In this document: in pieces, positions 1-7,604 of the stretch
Numbering within the stretch: the first letter of the stretch is position 1
Layout: the number at the start of each line of letters is the position of its first letter
Assembly (NCBI GenBank): GCA_021777835.1
Contig: JAJYDC010000023.1
Coordinates: forward strand, 1 to 37,193
Source: Bacteroidota bacterium
GTDB lineage: Bacteria; Bacteroidota; Ignavibacteria; Ignavibacteriales; Ignavibacteriaceae
Direction: 5' to 3'
DNA: 37,193 nucleotides
The notes under the pieces: model-generated
Database searches by the model: none
What the model was told of the DNA's origin: nothing
Seen by the model: the letters and a program-made list of their open reading frames with translations, nothing else
Translations under genes and position numbers: made by a program

Positions 1-1599
1 TTGAAGCTGCACGACCATAACTTGCTGTGGGTGAGCAATTATATGATCATCTTCATAAAAATCCATTTGCACGTCAAAATTTCTGCTTGATAAATAATAA
101 AGATATTTTCCATTCGCATCGAATACAGGATTTATATTATCAAAGAAATCATCAGTGAGTGCGTATTTCTTATTTTGATCTAAGCTATAAAGGAAGATTT
201 CACTGTTGCGGTTATATTGAACAAAGCTATAAGTAATCCATTTACTATCGGGCGACCAATTATAGTCGCTAATTTCCCAATAGAACTCATCATTCTTCAT
301 TTGGTTTGAAGAATCTATCTTCACAAGTTTCTTTGTTTCGACATCGACATAGAAGATAGCAAATTGTTTATTCCCGAAGAGAATTTTCTTACCATCAGGA
401 GACCAGAGCAAATGATAATCCGTTCTATCTAGTGTTTTTGTCAGTTGAGTCCATTCGCCTCCTTTAATACTTTGAATATAAAGCTCATACTCACCTGATT
501 TATCAGAAAAGAAGGCAACCTCTTTGCCGTCGGGAGAAATTTGCGGATACATTTCTCTTGTGCCGGGGGTATTTGATAGATTAAGTGTATTACCTTTGCC
601 GGTAGGTATGGCGAAAATATCACCTCGAGCTTCGAGAGCAACAGTTTTTCCGTCGTTAGATATATTAGTGAAATGGATATAATCTTTTGGGTTTATAACA
701 CGGTCTCTTAGCTGCCATTGATCTGAAGGAACATCGACTACTATCTTTTGGGATTGGTCGGTATTTGTATTAAGTACATAAAGATAGCCGTCATGTAAGT
801 AGACAATTTGGTCTTTATCGTTTGAAGGGTACATTACATCTACGTCGCTGTAATTTGTAACCTGTGTAATTTCTTTTGTGTCGAGATTTTCTTTGAAAAT
901 ATTAGCTATACCGTTACCGCGGTCAGACACGAAATACATGAAATTCCCGATCCACATTGGATATGCGTTTTTACCGACGTAATTAGACACGGGAGCAAAT
1001 TTATTATTTTTGAAATCGTACATCCAGATATCTGTATACCAGCCGCCTTTGTAACGTTTCCAATTGTATTCTTCAAGGCCTTTTCTAACGTAAAGGATTT
1101 TAGATCCGTCGGCAGAGAAACTGCATCTTACGCCGCGGTCAAGTGGAAAGCGTTCAGGAGCTGATCCATCTTTATCAACGAAATAAAGATCAGGATCGCG
1201 CATAATAAAATTTTCGAAGTAAGAGCGGAAGACAACACGTTTACCGTCGGGAGTCCAGCAAATTGTCTGTGCACCGCCCGGATTGTAAGTAATTCTTTTT
1301 GGTTTTCCGCCTTCGGTAGGCATTACATAAACATTATAAGATCCGTCATAACTTGCTGTAAAAGCAATTTCCTTTCCATCGGGAGAAAACTTAGCGGAAA
1401 ATTCATCACCGGGGAAAGAGGTCAGCCTCGAAGCAGTTCCGCCGGAGGAGCTAACAGTCCACAGATCGCCTTCATAGGTAAAGACAATTTTGTTTTTATA
1501 AATATCGGGATCGTGAGTGAATCGAGCCTGAATTCCGGCTAAAGAAAAGCTTATGAAGCAGATAAATGAAATAGAGAAGGAGAGTAGCAACCTTTTCAT
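1..1599 (-). CDS. Tricorn protease homologue, N-terminal part (cut by window edge)
   Basis: Reading down from the ATG at 1599, 533 codons run open to base 1, so the C-terminal part is missing from the window. The product starts with a signal peptide (MKRLLLSFSISFICFISFSLAG, roughly residues 1-22) and continues as beta-propeller repeats of the WD40/TolB/PD40 kind, with recurrent FSPDGKEIAF-like and WSPDGKKILF-like strands. The segments RYKGGWYTDIWMYD and LTDDFFDNINPVFDANGKYL are typical of bacterial tricorn homologues, which degrade peptides and carry PDZ and S41 serine-protease domains after two propellers. Those catalytic parts would lie left of base 1 and cannot be verified. A GGAG sequence 6-9 bases before the ATG supports the start. 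The signal peptide implies a periplasmic or surface location, unlike the cytoplasmic archaeal enzyme. A plain TolB-like propeller protein is the alternative. Confidence 0.82.
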   Translation of the reverse strand, partial: MKRLLLSFSISFICFISFSLAGIQARFTHDPDIYKNKIVFTYEGDLWTVSSSGGTASRLTSFPGDEFSAKFSPDGKEIAFTASYDGSYNVYVMPTEGGKPKRITYNPGGAQTICWTPDGKRVVFRSYFENFIMRDPDLYFVDKDGSAPERFPLDRGVRCSFSADGSKILYVRKGLEEYNWKRYKGGWYTDIWMYDFKNNKFAPVSNYVGKNAYPMWIGNFMYFVSDRGNGIANIFKENLDTKEITQVTNYSDVDVMYPSNDKDQIVYLHDGYLYVLNTNTDQSQKIVVDVPSDQWQLRDRVINPKDYIHFTNISNDGKTVALEARGDIFAIPTGKGNTLNLSNTPGTREMYPQISPDGKEVAFFSDKSGEYELYIQSIKGGEWTQLTKTLDRTDYHLLWSPDGKKILFGNKQFAIFYVDVETKKLVKIDSSNQMKNDEFYWEISDYNWSPDSKWITYSFVQYNRNSEIFLYSLDQNKKYALTDDFFDNINPVFDANGKYLYYLSSRNFDVQMDFYEDDHIIAHPQQVMVVQLQ

Positions 1600-1952
1600 G
1601 GATAACTCCATTTTTATTTAAAAGAATGAAATTCAAAAAATAAATATTTATGAAAATTTATACAGGAAAACATAAGTATATCTTATTAAAATTAAAATAA
1701 TTTGTATTGAAAATATGATAAACAAGGTTTTATCAAGGATGATTGTCTAATTGGGAGAAATTAAGAGCGGAGAAGTACTAGATAAGTCAAAAATACATTC
1801 TCTTATTAATTAGAAAATTTCTGTTAATTCTTCCCATCATTGCAAAATAGATATTGCTTGTGATATAGAATACCTCTAAAATAGTAAAATTTACTATTGG
1901 TACACAACTTGTAATTTTAATTCAAGTTAAAGTAATTAACGCTCTTTGCGTT
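1600..1952. other. A+T-rich intergenic region with one perfect palindrome
   Basis: This 353-base gap separates the leftward tricorn-like gene from a possible small rightward ORF. I see no RNA gene or convincing coding frame. It must hold the promoter of the leftward gene, but I cannot assign boxes. The one clear structure is the palindrome at 1880-1898, listed separately. Confidence 0.5.
1880..1898. promoter_or_regulatory. Perfect 9-1-9 palindrome, candidate operator
   Basis: The sequence AATAGTAAA-A-TTTACTATT is a perfect inverted repeat with a one-base centre. It lies 55 bases before the ATG of the small membrane ORF and about 280 bases before the tricorn-like gene start. The arms are too A+T-rich for a good terminator and no T-run follows, so a protein-binding site is the more likely reading. 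No cognate regulator can be named. Confidence 0.4.
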
Positions 1953-2120
1953 ATGAAATTTTTAAGTAAATATACGGGGTCGAAAATGATTTGGGTCAAA
2001 GTTAAGGATTTCATCTCGTCATATAACATAATATTGTTTATGATTTTCATTACCCTTGGCTGGGTAATTCTGTACACGTTTTTTATTGTCCTGGCGATTA
2101 TTTCGTTTGCGATACATTGA
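1953..2120 (+). CDS. Small membrane protein of 55 residues, unknown function
   Basis: The frame from ATG 1953 to TGA 2120 encodes a peptide beginning MKFLSKYTGSKMIWVKVKDF, with a basic N-terminal third and one long hydrophobic segment from about residue 25 to the end (IILFMIFITLGWVILYTFF and on). That is the layout of a single-pass inner-membrane peptide with its basic tail inside. A second in-frame ATG at 1986 would give 44 residues and is an equally possible start; neither has a strong Shine-Dalgarno. The stop codon is followed after one base by the heptamer repeats. I do not recognise a family. It may be a real small protein or a chance frame; the membrane-like composition and the palindrome upstream argue mildly for a gene. 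Confidence 0.4.
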   Translation: MKFLSKYTGSKMIWVKVKDFISSYNIILFMIFITLGWVILYTFFIVLAIISFAIH

Positions 2121-2121
2121 G

Positions 2122-2274
2122 TAGTGACGAGTGACGAGTGACAAGTGACGAGCAAGTGCAAGTAGGGAGTAGGGAGGAGTGAGTAAGGAGTAGGGAGTAG
2201 GGAGTAAGGAGTAGGGAGAAGAAAGAAGCTAGAAGAAAGAATAAGAAGGAATGGGGATTATGAGAAGGGGAGGG
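2122..2274 (+). repeat. Heptamer repeat tract (GTGACRA)n-(GGAGTAR)n, solo arm of a dispersed element
   Basis: The tract opens with TAGTGACGAGTGACGAGTGA and continues through GTGACGAGCAAGTGCAAGTA into tandem 7-base units of the type GGAGTAG/GGAGTAA, then decays into purine-rich sequence (2220-2274). It matches the terminal arm of elements A and B in order of parts, but the core and the second arm are absent. Translations of this tract in any frame are low-complexity and are not genes. Confidence 0.8.
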
Positions 2275-2320
2275 GGTTTTGTATGTTGAGTGGGAAATTA
2301 ATTTAAAAAGGGCGGGACAA

Positions 2321-3295
2321 GTGAAAGTTTTTATTTTTCTGTTGAGCTTATCCATTTTTGGATTTGCGCAGTCTTTTGGACAAAATAATTCTGGTGAGTC
2401 TCTTGCTGTATTACCATTCAGCGCTAACGGTATTGATTCTATATCCGTGCAAACTTCGGAATCCATTTTAATTCTTGAATTAACCAACAGAACGAAGCTG
2501 AATATTATCCAGTTGACTCCGGGTAATGACTCGCTTTATTATTCAGGCTGCATGGATAGTAAATGCGCTGCTGAGATAGGAAGAAAAATCGGCGCGGCTA
2601 AAGTTTTAGGTTGCAAATTAGCTGCATTGGGCAATAAAATTATTGTTCAGTATTTCCTTGTTGATGCTTTATCAGGTAAGGAGTTATTACTCGATCAAAT
2701 AACTTCTTCTTCAGTTGAAGACTTACAAACCGCTATGAAAAGAATAGCGCAAAGCGTCGCTGATTCAACACCTGCTTCTGAGGATGTCGCTGTCGGCACT
2801 ATCCTAAAGGATGAATCAAAACCTTCATTAAGAAGATCTACAAGAAAAAATGTCGGATTATCATTCGGATATCTTTTCCCGCAGAATGGATACGACGACC
2901 AGGGGAAAATTTTTCTTGTCGATCTGCGTTTGGACTATGAGTTAAAGGATTATGCAGTAGGAATGCTATTCGGAATACGGCAAGGTTTTGCTATGAATGT
3001 TTACGGTGATTATTTGTTTTCTCAGAAAGATGTTGCTCCATATATAGGCGGAGCATTCGGATTTCATTGGGTATCTCATGATTCTAACCCAACGATGCAA
3101 CTTGACGGAACTACTAATACTTATCCAACATATATTAACTCAAATAAAAGGGGCGACGGTTTTGAGGTTACTGCTAATACCGGGCTAAGGATTTTGCATA
3201 CTTATAATTTCCAAATTCTGCTTAATCTTGAATTTATATATACCCTTAATGACTATAACGATAGCGCTATAGTTTTTACGATAGGGTTTTTATAA
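2321..3295 (+). CDS. CsgG/FlgO-like domain protein with C-terminal outer-membrane barrel
   Basis: I place the start at GTG 2321, since this puts a signal peptide (VKVFIFLLSLSIFGFAQSFGQ) at the very N-terminus with GGGCGGG just before it; a TTG at 2279 would add 14 residues of non-signal sequence. The product is 324 residues. Residues about 25-155 resemble the CsgG/FlgO/TolB-type fold: an LAVLPFSANGID opening, a CMDSKCAAEIGRKIGAAKVL segment and a LVDALSGKELL strand, a pattern common in Bacteroidota lipoprotein or secretion accessory proteins. From about residue 170 the sequence turns into alternating amphipathic strands (VGLSFGYLFPQ, LVDLRLDYELKDYAVGMLFG, IGGAFGFHWV) and ends in IVFTIGFL, as expected of a small beta-barrel. 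The role is unknown. It follows the heptamer tract directly and appears monocistronic. Confidence 0.7.
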   Translation: MKVFIFLLSLSIFGFAQSFGQNNSGESLAVLPFSANGIDSISVQTSESILILELTNRTKLNIIQLTPGNDSLYYSGCMDSKCAAEIGRKIGAAKVLGCKLAALGNKIIVQYFLVDALSGKELLLDQITSSSVEDLQTAMKRIAQSVADSTPASEDVAVGTILKDESKPSLRRSTRKNVGLSFGYLFPQNGYDDQGKIFLVDLRLDYELKDYAVGMLFGIRQGFAMNVYGDYLFSQKDVAPYIGGAFGFHWVSHDSNPTMQLDGTTNTYPTYINSNKRGDGFEVTANTGLRILHTYNFQILLNLEFIYTLNDYNDSAIVFTIGFL

Positions 3296-3390
3296 GCAAA
3301 TATATCCCTCTTTGCTTTCCATCTGATTGAAATCTTAAGCATTTCTTTATCTTTGCTATAGAGTATTTTAATATTATTTAAAAATCTTTA

Positions 3391-4626
3391 TTGACCGGAT
3401 ATAATTTGCAAAGTACAGAAATCAAAACTCCATCTATTTTCGATTTAATTAAAACAGGACTTTACCTCGGGGCGACATCGTACGGCGGACCGGCGATGAT
3501 TGGTCAGATGAAGAAGACGATTGTCAATGACAAAAAGTGGATTAACGAATCGCAGTTCCTGGATGCAATGAGTTTCGCACAGATACTTCCGGGCGCTACA
3601 GGCGTTTTGTTGATGGGATATATAGGCTATGTTCTTAAGAACGCATTCGGAGCAATTATAATATCTCTTTTCTTTGTATTACCATCGGCGATTGCTATAG
3701 GTCTACTCTCATTTCTTTATTTTAATTATAGGCAGCAGACTTTTGTGAAATCACTTTTTGCGGGGTTAGGAGCAATGATTGTATCTCTTTTGGTTGATGC
3801 AATTTTAACACTCGGCAAATCTGTTTTCCCGAAGTTGTCGATAAGGTATTTAAAGGGCTATATAATTTCCGCGGTGGTATTTACTCTCGCTTTCTGGTTT
3901 AAGTTTGACAGCGTTGCATTGGTTTTAATATCAGCCGGACTTGGCTATATACTTTTCTTTTCTGTTAAAGACTTTAAGAATATTTCAATACCGCAATTAT
4001 CAAGTGAGAATAATCATTCACTATTTAGTGAGAGTTTATCTAAGAAGAAATATGACTATATATTTTTAGGTACTTTAACTTTAGTTCTAATTATTCTATT
4101 AATTTTTGAGCCTCAGATCAGAATTATATTCCTAACATTTTTCAAGATAGGTACATTCGCATTCGGCGGAGGTTATAATTCCATTCCGCTGCTGCAGCAT
4201 GAAACAGTGAATATTCATAAGTGGGTATCGATGAGTCAATTTAGAGATGGATTGGCGATGGGGCAGATTACACCGGGTCAGGTATTGATTACGGCGACTT
4301 TTATAGGGTATAAGGTGTTTGGAATTCCGGGATCGGTCGCAGCTACCATAGGAATATTTCTGCCTTCAGTTATTGCAGTAATTATACTGAGTAAATTTCA
4401 TCAGAAGATAATACAGATGCCAATTACTCATTCTTTAATAAGGGGAGTGCTTGCAGGGTTCATAGGGCTGCTTTTGTCGGTTACTATCAGTTTTGGAATT
4501 CACTCATTAGTTAGCTGGCAAACCTGGGGGATATTTATAATCACACTTGTATTGCTGGCTTATTACAAAGTCGATCCGCTCTGGATTATAATTGGGACAA
4601 TTATTATTTCGCTAGTGGTTATATAG
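3391..4626 (+). CDS. chrA: Chromate transporter (CHR family), long two-domain form
   Basis: The 411-residue product has the internal duplication of long-chain CHR proteins. The first half carries YGGPAMIGQMKK (about residues 30-41) and FAQILPGATGVLLMGYIGY, and the second half FGGGYNSIPLLQHE and GLAMGQITPGQVLITATFIG, both hallmarks of the family, with about ten hydrophobic segments. The family exports chromate in characterised members, driven by the membrane gradient; many homologues have unknown substrates. No ATG fits the N-terminus: TTG 3391 is taken here, and TTG 3406, which has GGA seven bases upstream, would be five residues shorter. The C-terminus ends LVVI with stop TAG 4624-4626, and that TAG is the first triplet of repeat element A, so the original C-terminus may have been altered by the insertion. 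The next gene, converging from the right, is an H+-ATPase. Confidence 0.88.
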   Translation: MTGYNLQSTEIKTPSIFDLIKTGLYLGATSYGGPAMIGQMKKTIVNDKKWINESQFLDAMSFAQILPGATGVLLMGYIGYVLKNAFGAIIISLFFVLPSAIAIGLLSFLYFNYRQQTFVKSLFAGLGAMIVSLLVDAILTLGKSVFPKLSIRYLKGYIISAVVFTLAFWFKFDSVALVLISAGLGYILFFSVKDFKNISIPQLSSENNHSLFSESLSKKKYDYIFLGTLTLVLIILLIFEPQIRIIFLTFFKIGTFAFGGGYNSIPLLQHETVNIHKWVSMSQFRDGLAMGQITPGQVLITATFIGYKVFGIPGSVAATIGIFLPSVIAVIILSKFHQKIIQMPITHSLIRGVLAGFIGLLLSVTISFGIHSLVSWQTWGIFIITLVLLAYYKVDPLWIIIGTIIISLVVI

Positions 4627-5001
4627 TGACGAGTGACGAGTGACGAGCAGGAGAGAAGTAAGGAGTGGGGAGTGACCTGTCTGCGACAGGTGGGAGAGGG
4701 GGAATAGTGACGAGTGACGAGTGACAAGTGACAAGTGACAAGCGGGAAATGGTGACATGTGACTTGTAGCCAAATCAAAATATTATTTCTGACAATGTAT
4801 ATTTCATCCCTAATGGGACTGTATTTTCTATTTAGTATACTTTACTATAAATATTTCGTCTCTAAAGTAACTGTAAATCTTTCAATGCCAAATTGAAGAT
4901 TAATTCAGATACTCTTTGTCATTCCTTACTGTCACTTGCCTGCCGCAGGCAGGTTACTCGTTACTTGTTACTTGTCACTCGTTACTCTTTACTCGTCACT
5001 A
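4624..5001 (-). repeat. Dispersed element A, MITE-like, 378 bp
   Basis: Both ends read TAGTGACGAGT inward, with GTGAC/GTAAC heptamers behind them, so the ends are inverted terminal repeats. Outside each end stands TA (4622-4623 and 5002-5003), a possible target duplication. Read on the minus strand, the core (about 4745-4955) matches element B over about 210 bases at roughly three in four or better by eye. It contains the palindrome around GCCTGCCGCAGGCAGG (about 4938-4953) and two direct motifs at 4799-4820 and 4851-4872. A second palindrome, ACCTGTC-TGC-GACAGGT, lies at 4675-4691 in the left arm. No coding frame fits; the element fills the gap between convergent genes. Confidence 0.8.
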
Positions 5002-5004
5002 TAC

Positions 5005-7425
5005 TTACAATCCGAATAACTTGAATGCATAATATTTCGGTACGTCTATAGCAAGAGTAAATACTGCCGAAAAAATAAGCGCGGTCATTACTTGCGTTAC
5101 TGTTAATGCCGGTATTATTAAACCATAAATTCCTAAAAGGACAAAGACTATGAGGCTGATCGATGTAGAAGCAATAAGTGCTTTGCCGGGCATTGAATAC
5201 CAAAAGAAATTTCTTTCTCTTACAATTAATACTCTAAATTGACTCGTGAATACAAGCATAAGCATAATAAACGCCTGAAGTGGTTTCTGACTTAATCCAA
5301 AATAGCTTGATCCGATTATAATTCCGATTACTCCTTCTACTACAAGCAATGCGCCAATTATAAGTGATGCAAATGTAATATTCTTTACATCCCAGTTATT
5401 CGGAGCTTCGGTATGTTTAACGTTATCGGTAGCTAGTGACATTGTAACAAAGTCATTTGCAAAAACCAGTAAGGACATTCCTAACAGCGACAGTACCATT
5501 TCATCTTTCATAAAGAAGCCTATGGTAAGCAATCCGACTACCTGTATTACCTTAGTCACCTTATTTATAACCCAGGTAAGCATTCTCTGATATGTTTCTC
5601 GGCTTCGTTTAATAGCTTCAACTATTACACTTACGCCCGGTTCGGTAAGAACTACGCTTGCAGAAGCCTTTGCAACATCTGTAGCGTTACTGACGGCTAT
5701 TCCCATTTCAGCTTGTTTAAGTGCAGGGGCATCATTTACTCCGTCACCTGTCATACCGACCATAAAGCCTTGTGATTGGAGCAGCTTAACTATTTTATAT
5801 TTATCTTCAGGATATATTTCAGCAAATCCGTCAGACTCACTTACAATTTTTGCCTGTTCCGGTTCTGTCAATCCTTCAAGATCTTTAAGTCTAATTATAT
5901 TATTACCGATACCTACCTGGTGAGCAATCTCCTTTGCAATAGACATATTATCGCCCGTGAGCATTAATGCTTTTACACCTAGTTTCCTAGCTTCTTCGAT
6001 CATTGTTTTTGAATCACTACGCGGAGGATCGGCGAGCGGAAGTAATCCTACAAGTTCTAAGTTATCAAAATTATCACCGACTGATTTTGCGACTGCAATA
6101 GTTCTATAACCTTTTTTGGATAAGCTATCGATATTAGAATCTACAAGATCATGAGCTGTTTTATCCATTCCCGAGCACATTGGTATTACAACCTGTGCCG
6201 CACCTTTAATAACTTTAAATTGTTTTCCATCGGATTCTATAATTGCTTCGGTTCTTCTTATAGCAGGATTGAATGGAGTATAACTAACCTGTTTTTGTGA
6301 ATCATGGTTTGCATTAATTCTTTTGGCATAATCCATAATGGCAACATCTATTAAATCCATACCCTCGGCGCGAGAGGCTAAATTACCATAATTGGCGACA
6401 TCCAATTTAGAATAATTCGAGAAGGGGATGCTATCGGTTACAGATAATTTATTTTGAGTAATAGTTCCTGTTTTATCAAGGCAAAGAATACTAATTGAAG
6501 CCGCATCTTCAATTGAATCAAGTCGTGCTACAATTATTCCTTCTTCGGCGAGTTTCATACCGGTAGCTGCTTGAACTATAGTAAGTACAGCAGGAAGGGC
6601 AACGGGTACTGCGCCCATAAGAAAGATTACTGCAAATGTTATTATTAATAGCACGCTTACATTTATAAAGACAGCATATATTGCGACTATTATTGATGCT
6701 ACGATTCCCAGGTACATCATGTACTTAACAATTTTAAGCATGATTTCTTCCTGGTGGGATTTTGGTTTGGCTATTTTGACTAACTCAGCCGTTTTGCCGA
6801 AATAAGTATTAGCCCCTGTGTTTACAACGATACATTTTGCTTCGCCTTGCTTTACGACCGAACCCGAATAGGTAACATCAAGCGCCTGAATTTCAACGGG
6901 AAGGGATTCACCGGTTAAGGCTGATTCATCAATTGAAACTTCACCGCTAATTATTTTTGCATCAGCAGGGATAATATCTCCGAGCTTCACAATAATAACA
7001 TCTCCGGGTACGATATCGCTAGATTCGACCAAAGACCAAGCGCCGTCACGTAAGACTTTCGCTTTTATAGCGAGCCGGTGCCTGAGTAATTCAACAGCCT
7101 TCTGAGAACCATGAGAATGCATAAAGCCGATAATTGCGTTTACGGTTAAAAGGAAGAAGATTATTATAGCTTCAATATCATGTTTTAGAAAAAATGAGAG
7201 GACCATTGCAAGTTCAAGAAGCCAGGGCATTGGACCCCAGAAGCGACTGATAAATTGAATAAATGGATTTTTCTTTTTAGTCTCAATAGCATTTCGCCCA
7301 AAGGTGGCAAGTCTTTTTTGGACCTCTGCATTATTTAGTCCTGATTCTGTTGCATCCAAGTATTTTAGCGTTTCATCTAAAGATGATTTCTTAAAATCTG
7401 AAGTAGGTAGTAGTTTATATTCCAT
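5005..7425 (-). CDS. P-type H+-transporting ATPase, PMA (P3A) type
   Basis: The 806-residue product has every landmark of a P-type pump: actuator motif ALTGESLPVE, phosphorylation site CLDKTGTITQNK with the phosphorylated Asp at residue 317, MLTGDN, and GMTGDGVNDAPALKQAEMGI. The N-terminus (LDATESGLNNAEVQKRLATF, then NPFIQFISRFWGPMPWLLE) and M4 segment PVALPAVLTI are those of plasma-membrane proton pumps. Asp658 in LLVFANDFVTMS sits where the proton-binding Asp of plant AHA2 (Asp684) lies. In these pumps ATP hydrolysis expels H+ across the inner membrane. There is no long C-terminal autoinhibitory tail as in plants; the protein ends at YYAFKLFGL. Start ATG 7425 has GGAAGAAA upstream. It is monocistronic and divergent from the outer-membrane protein at 7605. 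Confidence 0.9.
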   Translation of the reverse strand: MEYKLLPTSDFKKSSLDETLKYLDATESGLNNAEVQKRLATFGRNAIETKKKNPFIQFISRFWGPMPWLLELAMVLSFFLKHDIEAIIIFFLLTVNAIIGFMHSHGSQKAVELLRHRLAIKAKVLRDGAWSLVESSDIVPGDVIIVKLGDIIPADAKIISGEVSIDESALTGESLPVEIQALDVTYSGSVVKQGEAKCIVVNTGANTYFGKTAELVKIAKPKSHQEEIMLKIVKYMMYLGIVASIIVAIYAVFINVSVLLIITFAVIFLMGAVPVALPAVLTIVQAATGMKLAEEGIIVARLDSIEDAASISILCLDKTGTITQNKLSVTDSIPFSNYSKLDVANYGNLASRAEGMDLIDVAIMDYAKRINANHDSQKQVSYTPFNPAIRRTEAIIESDGKQFKVIKGAAQVVIPMCSGMDKTAHDLVDSNIDSLSKKGYRTIAVAKSVGDNFDNLELVGLLPLADPPRSDSKTMIEEARKLGVKALMLTGDNMSIAKEIAHQVGIGNNIIRLKDLEGLTEPEQAKIVSESDGFAEIYPEDKYKIVKLLQSQGFMVGMTGDGVNDAPALKQAEMGIAVSNATDVAKASASVVLTEPGVSVIVEAIKRSRETYQRMLTWVINKVTKVIQVVGLLTIGFFMKDEMVLSLLGMSLLVFANDFVTMSLATDNVKHTEAPNNWDVKNITFASLIIGALLVVEGVIGIIIGSSYFGLSQKPLQAFIMLMLVFTSQFRVLIVRERNFFWYSMPGKALIASTSISLIVFVLLGIYGLIIPALTVTQVMTALIFSAVFTLAIDVPKYYAFKLFGL

Positions 7426-7604
7426 TTTGATTTTTCTTCCTTAAAAGATAGTTCCTAAGTTCAATATTAAATAAATTTAAAATGTAGACATCAAATATAA
7501 AGCATTTTTAAATACGAGCTTATGGTAAAAACGTGAGATTAGTCAAAGGTAAATTCAAAATGTATAACCATTAGACTTGATAAAAGAATGATGTAAATTT
7601 AGAT

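Noticed and set aside
2098-2487. Minus-strand open frame of 129 codons rich in SLLLTPYS and SLVTRHSS
   Set aside because: Its low-complexity part is the translated heptamer tract and the rest overlaps the CsgG-like gene on the other strand.
4563-4778. Minus-strand open frame across the arm of element A
   Set aside because: Translation of GTGACRA repeats plus the antisense end of the chromate transporter; no start signal or conserved content.
4624-5001. Heptamer tracts as a CRISPR array
   Set aside because: Units are 7 bases with no unique spacers, and no cas genes are present.
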